Part shown: positions 47,221 through 57,800 of the stretch, in pieces
Numbering within the stretch: the stretch's first letter is position 1
Layout of the letters: each line of letters opens with the position of its first letter
Source of the DNA: an uncultured bacterium
GTDB lineage: Bacteria; Krumholzibacteriota; Krumholzibacteriia; LZORAL124-64-63
Direction: 5' to 3'
Length of the DNA: 64,000 nucleotides
Assembly (NCBI GenBank): GCA_903912525.1
Contig: CAIWHK010000063.1
Location: 1-64,000, forward strand
Notes under the pieces: model-generated
The model's database searches: none
What the model saw: only the letters and a program-made list of their open reading frames with translations
What the model was told of the DNA's origin: nothing
Translations under genes and position numbers: made by a program

Positions 47221-47250
47221 TTGCGCCAACATGATGAAATATGCTACCCT
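47221..47250 (+). promoter_or_regulatory. Candidate promoter of the C25 protease gene
   Basis: TTGCGC (47221-47226), an 18-base spacer and TACCCT (47245-47250) in an unusually AT-rich stretch. The match to consensus is moderate. Confidence 0.35.
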
Positions 47251-47345
47251 TACAGAGGCACCCGGAGCGCACGGACGCGCCCCGTCGCGGCGGGAGCCAG
47301 ATATACCCTGCCGCCCCCATCATCATTTCGCACCGGAGGCCGTCC

Positions 47346-50300
47346 ATGCATCGCCCCTGCAAGGGCTACGCGCCCCTGTTGTTGTTCCTTGTTGCCATCG
47401 CCGGCGCACCCGGCAATGCCACGGCCGCGGCGCCTGCCGGAGAAGTCATCCACGAAGGCCGCTTCGACGCCGCGCAGTTGCGGTGGGTGGCGCAGGCCGA
47501 CGGCAACGTTGCCGCCGAACTTCCGGACACGCGCCTGGTCCCGGTGCCGGGACGCGCCATGCTGCCGAACCGCGAGATGCTGCTGCTGGTGCCGGCCGAT
47601 CGCCGCGTGGCGGGCGTCGTGATCGAACCGCTGTCGACGTCGCTGATGAAGGTGCCCGGGCAGATGGCCCTGGCCGCGGACGTGACGACAAGTTCGGGCG
47701 GCCGGCTCGGCGCCGCCGACGTGGCCGCTGCGCTGGACAAACGCGCGACGACGGGCGAATGGGTGGCCACGTGGTCGACGCACCTGTGGCGCGGCTACCA
47801 GCTGCTGGCCGTGGCGGTCACGCCGCTGCGCCCGCTGGCCGGCGATGCCGGCGCCTGCGAATTCCTTTCCGACTACGCGGTGCGCGTGGTGTGGGCCGAT
47901 GGCGGCGCGCCCGATGTCGCCCAGCGCGAACGCCTGGTGCCGGGCGAGGCCGAGGACAACCGCCAGGTGCTCGCGCGCCTGGTGGCCAACCCCGAGGCCG
48001 TTTCGGCGATGCGCCGCGAGGACGGCGCCCTGGTCAGCGCGCCCGCCGGCTTCACGCCGGACAAGACCCCCAGCCTGACCGGCAGCCCGGTCACCTGCCT
48101 GATCATCACCAGCAGCGCGCTGGCCCCCTCGTTCCAGGTGCTGGCCAACTACCGCACCGCCCGCGGCATGCCCACGGTGGTGGCGACGCGCGAGTACATC
48201 GCCGCCAACTTCCGCAACGGCGCCGACATCCAGGAAACCATGCGCATGTACATCCGCGACGCCTACACGAAGTGGGGCGTGCAGTACGTGCTGCTGGGCG
48301 GCGACTCGGACGTGCTGCCTCCGCGCTACATCGACAACACGCTCTACCCGCCCAACAGCTTCACGTCCATCCCGTGCGACCTGTACTTCGCCTGCCTGGA
48401 CGGCAACTGGAACGCCGACGGCGATGCCTGGTACGGTCAGCCGGTGAAGTACGACAAACCGGGCGACAACGTCGATTTCGCCTCCGAGGTCTACATCGGC
48501 CGCGCGCCGGTCAGCTCGGCGACCGATGCCGCGACCTTCGTGCAGAAGGTCATCAACTACGAGTCGTTGCCGGCGGGCACCGCGTGGCCGAGCCGCACGC
48601 TGTTCGCGGCCGAGGTGCTCTTCCCCGAGGACTGGGCGCCGGGCGACCAGATCCTGCTGGACGGCGCCGGCTACGCCAACGAGCAGGTCACGACGCTGAT
48701 CCAGCCCTGCACCGACCTCCAGGTGCTGCGGATGTACCAGACCGACGCGGTCTACCCGCGCGACCTGTCACTGACGCGCGCTGCCCTGATCGACTCGCTG
48801 AACGGCGGCAACTACGGCATCGTCAACCAGATCGGGCACGGCTATTTCTTCAACATGTCGGTCGGCGACGCGAATTTCATGACCACCGATGCCGACAACC
48901 TGGTCAACGGCACGCACCAGTTCTTCCTGTTCGGCCTGAACTGCGCCTCGGCGGCCTTCGACAACAGCTGCCTGATGGAGCGTTTCGTGCAGAACCCGGA
49001 CGGCGGGGCCGTGTGCGCCCTCGGTTCGTCCCGCGAGGCCTTCCCGACCGCGGCCAACTCCTACCAGCAGGAGTTCTTCCGGAACTTCTACTGCGTCGGC
49101 GAGCACCGCCTCGGTCGCCTGCAGATGCTCAGCCGCCTGCCCTGGCTGGCCAACACGGTCGACAACTACCTCGACCGCTGGACCTACGAGAACTACACGC
49201 TGCTGGGCGACCCCGCCCTGGCCCTGTGGAGCGCGGCCCCGCGCACAGCGACGGTGACGGCGCCGACGAGCATCGCCGCCGGCCAGCGAACGGTTAGCGT
49301 GACGGTGACTGTGAGCGGCGTCGCCGTGCAGGGCGCCACCGTCTGCCTGGCCAAGTCGAACGAGGAACTCGTCTACGGAACCACGGATGCGACCGGCGCG
49401 GTGTCGCTGTCGGCTCTCCTGCCGAGCGCAGGCACGGCGACGTTGATCGTGACCGGGCACAACCTGGCGACGACAACGCGCTCGATCCCTGTGACGCTGA
49501 GCGGGCGCTACCTGAAGATCACCGGCATGCCGTTCGTGGACAACGGCACGGGCGGCAGCATCGGCAACGGCAACGGCGTCGTCGACGCCGGCGAGCGCAT
49601 CGCTTTCACGCCGACCTACATCAACTCGGGCACGACCTCGGCCACGAGCCTGCGCGGCGCGCTGACGACCACCGCAGTGGGGGTCACGGTCGTGACCACC
49701 AGCGTCTCGGTCACCAACGCCGCCGCCGGCGCCAACACGGCCGCGACCGCGCCCATCCTGGTCGATTTCGCCAGTTCCATGCCCGACGGCTACCCGGTAA
49801 CCTTCAAGTCGGACGCGTACTCCGGCACGACGCACTGGTACTCCGAGTACACGGTGCCGATCAATGCCCCCCAGCCCGAGGTCACGAGCCTGGACTGGCA
49901 GGACGCCGCGTTCGGCAACGGCAACGGGATCCTGGAGAACGGCGAACGGGTCGCGATCACCGTCGAAGTGAAGAATTTCGGCGTCGGGGCCTCCGGCACG
50001 CTGACCGGCCGCCTGCGGACTGCCAGCCCGAACGTGACGGTGCGTGACTCGGTGGCCACGTGGTCGTCCCTGGGCCTGCTCGGGCACAACACGGCCGCGA
50101 CCACGTTCTCGCTGTCGCTGGTCGACACCGCTGTCGCCGGGCCCGCCTGGGTCGTGCTGCAGGACGGCTATGGCCGGAAGGTTCGCCACGACTTCACGCT
50201 GGGTCGGCCGGTACCGCCCACCCAGCTCGAGGCCGGCACGTCCCTGGGGCCCGACTCCATCGAACTGAGCTGGCTGCCATCGGCCAGCCCCGACGTCTAC

Positions 50301-52175
50301 GGCTACAACATCTACCGCGCCGCCGTGCTGGCCGGCCCGTACGCGCGGGTGAACACGGATGTCGTGGCCCGTGTCTCGTCATACGTCGACACCGGATTGC
50401 CGCTGTTGACGCCGTTCCATTACCGTATCGTGGCGGTCGACTCGTCGCGCGTGCCCAGCACGTATTCGGCGACCATCAGCTGTTCGACGGCGCCGGCGGA
50501 GATGGCCGGGTTCCCGGCGCCGTTCGACGGCGAGACCAGCGGCCCGCTGGCCGTGGGCGACATCGACGGCGACAACGACCTGGAGATCGTCCTGGCCAGC
50601 AGCCAGGTCTACGCCTGGCACCACAACGGCACCGAAGTGCGCGACGGCGATGGCGTGGCGCTCACGCTCGGTCCGTTCTCGAATTTCGCCGACGGGACGC
50701 TGCTCGAGTTGGCGGCCGTGACGCTGGCCGACCTCGACGGCCTGCCGGGCGCCGAGATCATCGTCAGCGAGCGCAGCCCGGTGGCGCAGATCCACGTGTT
50801 CAAAGCCAACGGCACCGAGATGCCCGGGTGGCCGCGCCCGTTCAACATGTCGACGTTCAACTGGGCGGCGCCCGCGGTCGGGGATATCGACGGCGACCAC
50901 CTGCCCGAAGTGGTGGTCCACACGCTCAACGGCGTGATCTGGGCCTGGAACGCCGACGGCACCGAGGTGCGCGACGGCGACGCGAACGCGGGCACGCAGG
51001 GCGTGCTCTATGTTCGCGAAGGCGCCCAGTGGGAATGGTCGCGCAGCGGCCCGACGCTGGTCGACCTCGATCATGACGGGGCCCGGGACATCGTCTTCGG
51101 CACCAAGAACGACGCCACCGGCATCAAGCGACTGATGGCGATGAAATGGACCGGCGCGTTCCTGCCCGGCTTCCCCAAGACCATGAACGGCGGCATCAAC
51201 GTCGACATCGCGGCCGGCGACGTCAACCGGGACGGCGTGGTCGAACTGGTGACCTATGACTCCCAGCGGTATGTCTACGTCGTTCGCGAGGACGGAACCG
51301 ACTACCAGGGCTTCCCGGTACGGACGCCGTACACCGCCAGCAACGATTGGGCGAGCAGCCCGGCGCTGGCTGACCTGGACGGCGACGGCAAGCTCGAGAT
51401 CATCTACACGCCGAACGCCACGGGCCTGAACTCGAAGATCGTCGTGATCAGCACGAACACGACCGACGGCACCTCCGGCCAGGTGAAGGCCGGCTGGCCG
51501 GTCGACCTGCCCGGCAGCTCCGAGGCCAGTCCGGTGGTCGGCGACCTCGACGGCGACGGCGTGCCCGAGATCGTCCATGGCATCGGCGGCGGCGACGTGG
51601 GCGCCCCCTACAACCTGTACGTCTACCACGCGAACGGGCAGCCGATGAGCGGCTTCCCGATCACGCTGACCGGTCCGGTGCGCACCTCGGCGGTGATCAC
51701 GGACATCGACCACGACCTCGACGTCGACCTGGTCTACGGCGGCTGGGACTTCCTCTGCCACATCTGGGACCTGCCGTTCGCCTACAACGCCGGCAAGGTG
51801 CCCTGGCCCACGTACAAGGGCGACATGAAGCGCGACGGCGTCTACTCGGCGCCCGGCGTTTCCGGCGTGGACCCGCGCCCACTGGTGCCCGCGGCACCGG
51901 TGGCGCTGGACCGGCCGTACCCGAACCCGTTCAACCCGTCGGTCACGGTGCGGCTGTACCTGGACTCGGCCCGCAACGTGACGCTCGGCGTCTACGATGT
52001 CCGCGGGCACCTGGTGCGCTCGCTTCACGAGGGACCGGCTGCTGCCGGCTGGCGCACGGTGGTGTGGGACGGACGCAATGACGCCGGCCTGGCCTCGGCC
52101 AGCGGCGTCTATTTCCTGCGGGCCGAGAGCCCCGGCGCCCCGTCGGTCACGCGGAAGATGATGCTGGTCAAGTGA
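47346..52175 (+). CDS. Giant secreted C25 (gingipain-like) cysteine protease
   Basis: 1609 residues. Signal peptide (about 1-28), an N-terminal propeptide-like region, then a peptidase C25 core: VQYVLLGGDSDVLPPRYID, H498 in NQIGHGYFFN and C533 in FGLNCASAAF (35 residues apart, as in gingipains). After it come beta-sandwich regions, a fibronectin-III-like module near 970, about seven FG-GAP/VCBS-type repeats with D-x-D-G-D loops (VGDIDGDNDLEIV, LADLDGDGKLEII and others) likely forming a calcium-binding propeller, and the FlgD/T9SS-like domain (NPFNPSVTV, RSLHEG, VWDGRNDAG, SGVYFLRA). The start follows GGAGG. Probably a surface-anchored or released endopeptidase. Confidence 0.9.
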   Translation: MHRPCKGYAPLLLFLVAIAGAPGNATAAAPAGEVIHEGRFDAAQLRWVAQADGNVAAELPDTRLVPVPGRAMLPNREMLLLVPADRRVAGVVIEPLSTSLMKVPGQMALAADVTTSSGGRLGAADVAAALDKRATTGEWVATWSTHLWRGYQLLAVAVTPLRPLAGDAGACEFLSDYAVRVVWADGGAPDVAQRERLVPGEAEDNRQVLARLVANPEAVSAMRREDGALVSAPAGFTPDKTPSLTGSPVTCLIITSSALAPSFQVLANYRTARGMPTVVATREYIAANFRNGADIQETMRMYIRDAYTKWGVQYVLLGGDSDVLPPRYIDNTLYPPNSFTSIPCDLYFACLDGNWNADGDAWYGQPVKYDKPGDNVDFASEVYIGRAPVSSATDAATFVQKVINYESLPAGTAWPSRTLFAAEVLFPEDWAPGDQILLDGAGYANEQVTTLIQPCTDLQVLRMYQTDAVYPRDLSLTRAALIDSLNGGNYGIVNQIGHGYFFNMSVGDANFMTTDADNLVNGTHQFFLFGLNCASAAFDNSCLMERFVQNPDGGAVCALGSSREAFPTAANSYQQEFFRNFYCVGEHRLGRLQMLSRLPWLANTVDNYLDRWTYENYTLLGDPALALWSAAPRTATVTAPTSIAAGQRTVSVTVTVSGVAVQGATVCLAKSNEELVYGTTDATGAVSLSALLPSAGTATLIVTGHNLATTTRSIPVTLSGRYLKITGMPFVDNGTGGSIGNGNGVVDAGERIAFTPTYINSGTTSATSLRGALTTTAVGVTVVTTSVSVTNAAAGANTAATAPILVDFASSMPDGYPVTFKSDAYSGTTHWYSEYTVPINAPQPEVTSLDWQDAAFGNGNGILENGERVAITVEVKNFGVGASGTLTGRLRTASPNVTVRDSVATWSSLGLLGHNTAATTFSLSLVDTAVAGPAWVVLQDGYGRKVRHDFTLGRPVPPTQLEAGTSLGPDSIELSWLPSASPDVYGYNIYRAAVLAGPYARVNTDVVARVSSYVDTGLPLLTPFHYRIVAVDSSRVPSTYSATISCSTAPAEMAGFPAPFDGETSGPLAVGDIDGDNDLEIVLASSQVYAWHHNGTEVRDGDGVALTLGPFSNFADGTLLELAAVTLADLDGLPGAEIIVSERSPVAQIHVFKANGTEMPGWPRPFNMSTFNWAAPAVGDIDGDHLPEVVVHTLNGVIWAWNADGTEVRDGDANAGTQGVLYVREGAQWEWSRSGPTLVDLDHDGARDIVFGTKNDATGIKRLMAMKWTGAFLPGFPKTMNGGINVDIAAGDVNRDGVVELVTYDSQRYVYVVREDGTDYQGFPVRTPYTASNDWASSPALADLDGDGKLEIIYTPNATGLNSKIVVISTNTTDGTSGQVKAGWPVDLPGSSEASPVVGDLDGDGVPEIVHGIGGGDVGAPYNLYVYHANGQPMSGFPITLTGPVRTSAVITDIDHDLDVDLVYGGWDFLCHIWDLPFAYNAGKVPWPTYKGDMKRDGVYSAPGVSGVDPRPLVPAAPVALDRPYPNPFNPSVTVRLYLDSARNVTLGVYDVRGHLVRSLHEGPAAAGWRTVVWDGRNDAGLASASGVYFLRAESPGAPSVTRKMMLVK

Positions 52176-52183
52176 TCTGGACC

Positions 52184-52199
52184 GGCTGGTCAACCAGCC
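52184..52199 (+). terminator. Hairpin after the C25 protease gene
   Basis: GGCTGG, a TCAA loop and CCAGCC, eight bases after the stop. Short stem and no T-run. Confidence 0.35.
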
Positions 52200-52342
52200 C
52201 CCGGCTCGACGGCGGCCGACGCGCGTGCTATCGTCCCGGACGAAGCGGCCGCGCATCGGCCGCCGCCGGCGCGTCAGCCCCCTGCACGGGGCCGCGCACG
52301 CGCCCGGCCGACCCCATTTAGATCAAGGAAGGGCGCCGCCCC

Positions 52343-53326
52343 GTGCGCATCTGCCTGCTGACACCCCAGGATCTCGCCGCCGATCCGTTCCCGGCCGACG
52401 ACTGGCCCTGCGATCCGCGCCCCTACCTGCCGGACGCCGTCTGGCACGTCGAGACGCTGGAGAAGGCCACCTCGGTGCGGACCATCCGCCGCCTGGTGAG
52501 CGAGGGCTTCGACCTGTTCTTCAACCTCTGCGACGGCACCCCCGAGTGCGACGTGCCGGGCATCGAGGTGGTGCGCGCCCTGGAGCGCCTGAACGTGCCG
52601 TTCACCGGCGCCACCTCCGAGTTCTACGAGCCATCGCGGGTGACGATGAAGCGCGTGTGCCGCGAGCTGGGCATCGCGACGCCGGCCCATGTGCTGGCGC
52701 GGGGCGAGCAGGACGTCACGCGCGCGGCCGCGCGCCTGCGCTACCCGCTCATCGTCAAGCACCACAGCAGCTACGCCAGCGTGGACCTCAGCCGCGCCTC
52801 GCGGGTGGTCAGCGAGGCGGGACTGCGCCGACAGGCCGGCAAGATGATCCGCCGCCACGGCGCCGCGCTGATCGAGGAGTTCATCGAGGGCACCGAGTGC
52901 ACCGTGCTGATCGCCGAGGTGCCCGGACGCCCCACCCGCCCGCGCGCCTACCCGCCGGTGCAGTACGTCTTCCCGAAGGGCGAGACCTTCAAGCACGAGA
53001 AGCTGAAGTGGGTCGACTACGACGGCATGACCTCGGGCCCGGTCACGGACCCGCGGCTGGCCAGGCGCCTGCAGGACGAATCGGCGAAGCTGTTCGTGGC
53101 GCTCAAGGGCGCCGGTTTCGGAAGGGCCGACATCCGCGTCGACCACGAGGGCACGCCGTGGATGCTCGAGATCAACGCCAACTGCGGCATCTATTTTCCG
53201 CCGGAGAGCTACGGCGGCGCCGACATGTGCCTGGCCCAGGACCCGGATGGCCATGTCGGCTTCACGCGGCGCCTGGTCGAAGCCGGGCTCTGGCGCCACC
53301 GGCGGCGGCGGCGCGCGAAGCGCTGA
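52343..53326 (+). CDS. ATP-grasp ligase, D-Ala-D-Ala ligase-like (solitary)
   Basis: 327 residues, GTG start after AGGAAGGG. ATP-grasp landmarks: FFNLCDGTPECDVPG, IVKHHSSYASVDLS (lysine strand), ALIEEFIEGTECTVL, and the metal site RADIRVDHEGTPWMLEINAN. It differs from the two ligases at 10.2-12.2 kb. The substrate is unknown; the family includes peptide-type ligases. It lies 35 bases upstream of the selenocysteine redoxin gene on the same strand, so the two are probably co-transcribed, perhaps in a peptide- or thiol-linked pathway; that link is speculation. Confidence 0.85.
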   Translation: MRICLLTPQDLAADPFPADDWPCDPRPYLPDAVWHVETLEKATSVRTIRRLVSEGFDLFFNLCDGTPECDVPGIEVVRALERLNVPFTGATSEFYEPSRVTMKRVCRELGIATPAHVLARGEQDVTRAAARLRYPLIVKHHSSYASVDLSRASRVVSEAGLRRQAGKMIRRHGAALIEEFIEGTECTVLIAEVPGRPTRPRAYPPVQYVFPKGETFKHEKLKWVDYDGMTSGPVTDPRLARRLQDESAKLFVALKGAGFGRADIRVDHEGTPWMLEINANCGIYFPPESYGGADMCLAQDPDGHVGFTRRLVEAGLWRHRRRRRAKR

Positions 53327-53361
53327 AGCAACGTCCCCAACCAACGTCAACGGGAGCCGCT

Positions 53362-53916
53362 ATGCGACCGATCCGCCTCGCCCGTTTGTTGACCGTCCTG
53401 GCGCTCGCCGTCCTGGCGACTGCCTGCGGCAAGGACAAGGCCACCGACCCTGTTGTCGCGGCCATGCCCGACTTCCAGCTCACCGACCTCAACCCGAACT
53501 CGTTGACTGCGGGTGAACTGGTCTCGCCGCGCGACTACCTGCAGACGGTATCCGTCTGGTACTTCGGGCACTCGACCTGAGGCTACTGCGTTAGCCAGTT
53601 CGGCTATCTCGATTTCATGCAGGACGAGATCACGGCGGAAGGCTGGGCGCAGGACGTGCAGATCCTGGGCGTCAATGCGACCGGCCTCGAGAGCGACAAC
53701 CCCGCGGCAGTCGTGGGCAAGGACCTGCCCTGGCTGCAGGACACGGCGCCGGCCTCGGTCTGGACGCTTTGGAACGTGGAATGGCGGGATGTCGTCATCC
53801 TGGACGGGGCGAACCGCAAGGTCGGCGTCTACAACCTGACGACGCACGACCTTGCGAATCCGGCGTACTATCTGGAACTGAAGGGCATGCTGCACGCCGC
53901 GATCGCGGCGCGCTAG
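53362..53916 (+). CDS. Thioredoxin-like lipoprotein with in-frame TGA read as selenocysteine
   Basis: 184 residues if the TGA at 53578-53580 is decoded as selenocysteine (Sec73). Upstream: lipoprotein signal (LATACGK) and a redoxin strand PDFQLTDLNPNS. The TGA falls in FGHST-U-GYC, exactly where a thioredoxin-fold protein has its first active-site Cys (U-x-x-C). After it the same frame continues with strong G/C third positions through VSQFGYLDFM, VQILGVNATG and DVVILDGANRKVGVYN, ending at TAG 53914. A hairpin suited to a bacterial SECIS starts 11 bases after the TGA. Without readthrough the product would be a 72-residue stub lacking the fold. Start ATG follows GGGAG. Likely an envelope thiol-redox protein; a nonsense mutation is the alternative reading. 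Confidence 0.75.
53578..53606 (+). promoter_or_regulatory. Candidate bacterial SECIS element
   Basis: After TGA 53578-53580 a five-base stem TAGCC/GGCTA (53592-53596 with 53602-53606) closes a five-base loop AGTTC that begins 17 bases after the TGA and has G as its second base. Published descriptions of bSECIS call for a small loop about 16-37 bases downstream with G among its first two bases. An overlapping hairpin GGCTA...TAGCC (53581-53596) is also possible. Confidence 0.55.
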
Positions 53917-53918
53917 CC

Positions 53919-54791
53919 CTAGCGGGCCACCTTCAACTGCGATTCATAGACCGCGCGACGGACCTTGCCCAGCTGGACTTCCTGCTCGGCGAGGTCCTTT
54001 CGCTTGGCAGCCTGGTCCACCTGCGCGTTCAGGACGCTGCCCTCGAGCTTGGTGATCTCCGTCTGCAGGCGCCGGTATTCGGCCGCGGCGTTCGGATCGA
54101 CCGTGCTGGTGATCGAGGCGCGCTCGCGCCGCTTGACCGCGAGGTCCATCTCCAGCCGGCACGCCTTCGCGGCCGCGTCATGGAAGGACTTCACCGCGCG
54201 CGCCGTGTCGATCTCGCGCCGGCGAAGGTCGCGACGTCGCTCCAGCAGCTGCTTCTCGGTCTCGGCGTACTTGCGACGTCCTTCCAGTTCGGCCCGCTTG
54301 GCGTCGTTCTTCTCCGACTTGGCCAGCGCGATCTGCGCGTCCAGCCCCTTGATCTCGCTCGTCTTGATGTCGATATGCGTCCCGGCCACGGTCGCCAGCA
54401 TGCTGGCGCGGTCCAGCCGACGTTCCGCCAGCGCCTTCTCGGTCACGGCGTTCTGCAGGTCGCGCGAGATCTCGGACTCGGCGCGGTAATCGACCAGCAC
54501 CGTGAGCGTATCGCCGGCGGCGACGAAGAGCGGCGCGGCAGCGCTGCCCTGCGCGGGCGCGACGCCGCCAACCGGCGCTTCGACCGTCACGCCGGGATTG
54601 AGCACTGCCGGGCCATTGTCGGGCGCGGGCACGGCCGCGACCGGCGGCGCGGGCAGTTCGACCGGCGCCGTCGTCGAATCGCCGGCGGCGGGCACAGGGT
54701 CAACCTGGGCGACGGCCGGCATGGAAAGGGCGGCGGCCATCGCCAGGGCGACGGCAATGATTGACGGGCATCCGACAGCGTGACGAGACAT
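53919..54791 (-). CDS. Exported coiled-coil protein downstream of the RND pump
   Basis: 290 residues: signal peptide (about 1-24, ending PAVA), a Pro/Ala/Val-rich stretch (25-85), then a long charged helical region (about 100-285, rich in Ala, Arg, Glu, Lys) ending QLGKVRRAVYESQLKVAR. It resembles periplasmic coiled-coil hairpins but no family is recognised. It lies 89 bases after the RND transporter gene on the same strand, so it may be a fourth pump-operon member or an independent envelope protein. Start ATG at 54791 follows CGGGGGT. It converges with the selenoprotein gene with only two bases between stops. Confidence 0.7.
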   Translation of the reverse strand: MSRHAVGCPSIIAVALAMAAALSMPAVAQVDPVPAAGDSTTAPVELPAPPVAAVPAPDNGPAVLNPGVTVEAPVGGVAPAQGSAAAPLFVAAGDTLTVLVDYRAESEISRDLQNAVTEKALAERRLDRASMLATVAGTHIDIKTSEIKGLDAQIALAKSEKNDAKRAELEGRRKYAETEKQLLERRRDLRRREIDTARAVKSFHDAAAKACRLEMDLAVKRRERASITSTVDPNAAAEYRRLQTEITKLEGSVLNAQVDQAAKRKDLAEQEVQLGKVRRAVYESQLKVAR

Positions 54792-54880
54792 GGATCGACC
54801 CCCGGGAAACGACATGCGTCCCATGTTGTAATGTTGCCGCCCCACGATAGCGCCGACGGCGCTCCGCAGCAACGGACTGC

Positions 54881-57800
54881 TCAACCGGCCGTGCGCCAGC
54901 GGATCTTCTCCAGCCTGGTTTGCACACGATCCAGGTAGGTGAAGAACACCGGCGTCACGTAAAGCGTGATCAGTTGCGAGAACAGCAGGCCGCCCACCAC
55001 GCACAGGCCCAGCGGCCGGCGCGACTCGGCGCCGGCGCCCAGGCCCAGCGCGATCGGCAGCGTGCCCATCAGCGCGGCCATCGTCGTCATCATGATGGGC
55101 CGGAAGCGGATGCTGCAGGCCTTGACGATCGCGGCCTCGGCGTCCAGGCCACCGCGCTTGGCCTCGATGGCGAAGTCGATCATCATGATCGCGTTCTTCT
55201 TCACCACACCGATGAGCATGATCAGGCCGACGAAGCTGAACATGTCCAACTGCACCTTGAAGACCAGCAGCGTCAGCAGCGCCCCGAAGAGCGCGAACGG
55301 CAGGCCGGTCAAGATCGTGATCGGGTGCACGAAACTCTCGTAGAGGATGCCCAGGATCATGTAGATGACCAGGATGGCCAGCAGCAGCATGGCCATCAGG
55401 CCCGACTGCGAGGCCTTGAAGGCCTGCGCGGTGCCCGAGAAGGCGGTTGTGACCGACGACGGCAGCGTCTCGCCGGCAGCCTTGTTCACGATCTCCACGG
55501 CCTCGCTGAGGGCCACGCCCTCGCCCAGGTTGAACGAGATGGTGACAGCGGGCAGCTGCCCGGCATGGTTCACCGTCATCGGGCCCACCCCGGGCTCCAG
55601 CGTCGCCAGCGCCGACAGGGGCACCAGCTGGCCGCTGTTCGAGCGCACGTACAGCTGCGACAGCGCCGACGGGTCGCGCTGCGACTCGGGCAACAGTTCC
55701 ATCAGCACGCTGTACTGGTTGTTCGGCGCCAGGATGGTCGAGACCTGCCGGGTGCCGAAGGCCGAGTAGAGCGTCTCTTCGATCACCTGCGTCGTGACAC
55801 CCAGCGAGGCGGCGCGGTCGCGGTCGATGCGCACGTTCAGCTCGGGGTTGCTGACGCGCAGGTCGCTGTTGATGTCGCGCAGCTTCGGCTCCTGGCGCAG
55901 GCGGGCCTCCAGCTTCGGGGCCGCCGTGTAGAGCTCGTCCAGGTCCGGCGACTGCATCGTGTACTGGTAGAGGCCCGAGGCGAAGCGCGCGCCGATGTTG
56001 ATGGCCGGCGGGTTGGTGACGAACACGCGGATGCCGGGGATCTTCGCCATCTCGCGCCGCAGCGCGACGACGACCTCGTCGGCGCTCAACTCGCGGTCCT
56101 TGCGCGGCTTCAGGCGGATGAAGAACCGGCCGCCGTTGCCGCTGGACGTGGGGCCGCCGGCGCCGACGCTGGACATGAAGGCGTCCACGTTCGGGTCCTT
56201 GGCCAGCACGGCGGCCGCGGCCTGCTGGTGCTCTTTCATGGAATCGAACGCCAGGCCCTCGGCGCCCTCGGTGGTGCCGGTCAAAAAGCCGGTGTCGGCC
56301 GTCGGGATGAAGCCCTTGGGCACCACCTTGAACAGCACCATCGTGCCGGCGAAGACGGCCAGCGACAGCAGCAGCGTGGCGCTCTTGCGGCGCATCGCCA
56401 TGGCCAGCGTGCGTTCGTACCAGCCCAGGCTGACGACCCACACGCGCTCGATGCCGTCGTAGAAGCGGTTGTGCTTCATGTGCTGCGGGCGCAGGAAGCG
56501 GCTGCACATCATCGGCGTCAGGGACAGCGAGACGAAGCCCGAGACGATGATGGCGGCCATGATCACGACCGCGAATTCGCGGAACAGGCGCCCCATGATG
56601 CCGCCCATGAACAGGATGGGGATGAACACGGCGGCCAGCGAGAGCGTCATCGAGACGATGGTGAACGACACCTCGCGCGCGCCCTCGCGGGCGGCCTGCA
56701 GCGGCGGCTTGCCCATCTCCATGTGCCGGTAGATGTTCTCGAGCATCACGATGGCGTCGTCGACGACGAAGCCCACCGAGAGCGTCAGCGCCATCAGCGA
56801 CAGGTTGTCCAGGTTGAAGTGCATCAGCGACATCACCCAGAAGGTGCCGACGATCGACATCGGCAGCGCCAGGCTGGGAATCACCGTCGCCGAGAGGTTG
56901 CGCAGGAACAGGAAGATCACCAGGATGACCAGCACCAGGGTCAGCAGCAGCGTCACCTTGACGTCGTGCACCGACTCGCGGATGGGCTCGGCGCGGTCGA
57001 ACATCACTTCGAGCTTCGTCGCCGCCGGCAACTGGTCGCGGAACGTGGGCAAGAGATCGCGCACGGCGCGCGAGACGGCGTCGGTGTTCGTGCCGGGCTG
57101 GCGCTGCACGGCCAGCATGATGGCGCGTTCGTCCTTGAACCAGCTGGCGGCCTTGTCGTTCTGGACGCTGTCCAGCACGCGGCCCAGCTCCTGCAGGCGC
57201 ACCGGGGCGCCCTCGCGCCAGGCCACGATGATGGGGCGGTACTCGGCGGCCGTATTGAGCTGGCCGTCGGCGCGCACGGTCATGGAACGCTCGGTCCCGT
57301 ACAGGGTGCCGGTGGGCAGGTTCACGTTGCTCGACTGCACGGCCGAGACGACCTGGTCGATGCCCAGCCCCCGCGCGGCCAGTTCCTGCGGGTCGAGCTG
57401 GATGCGCACGGCGTACTTCTGCGAGCCGTAGACCTGCACCTGGGCCACGCCGCTGACCATCGAGATGCGGCGGGCGACCATGGTCTGCGCGAACTCGTCG
57501 ACCGTGGACAACGGCAACGTCGGCGAGCTCAGCACGATGTAGAGGATGGGCTGGTCGGCGGGGTTCACCTTGCGGTACGACGGCGGCGCCGGCATGTCGC
57601 GCGGCAACTGGCGCGCGACGTCCGAGATGGCGGCCTGGACGTCCTGGGCGGCGGCGTCGATATCGCGGTCGAGCTTGAACTGGATCGTGATGTTGGTCGA
57701 ACCGAGCGCGCTCGAGGACGTCATGTTGTCGATGCCCGCGATCGTCGAGAACTGCTTCTCGAGCGGCGTCGCCACGGCTGAGGCCATGGTCTCGGGGCTG

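Noticed and set aside
53362-53580. A 72-residue lipoprotein ending at the TGA
   Set aside because: It would contain only the first redoxin strand. The coding signal and fold continue in frame after the TGA, so the selenoprotein reading is preferred.
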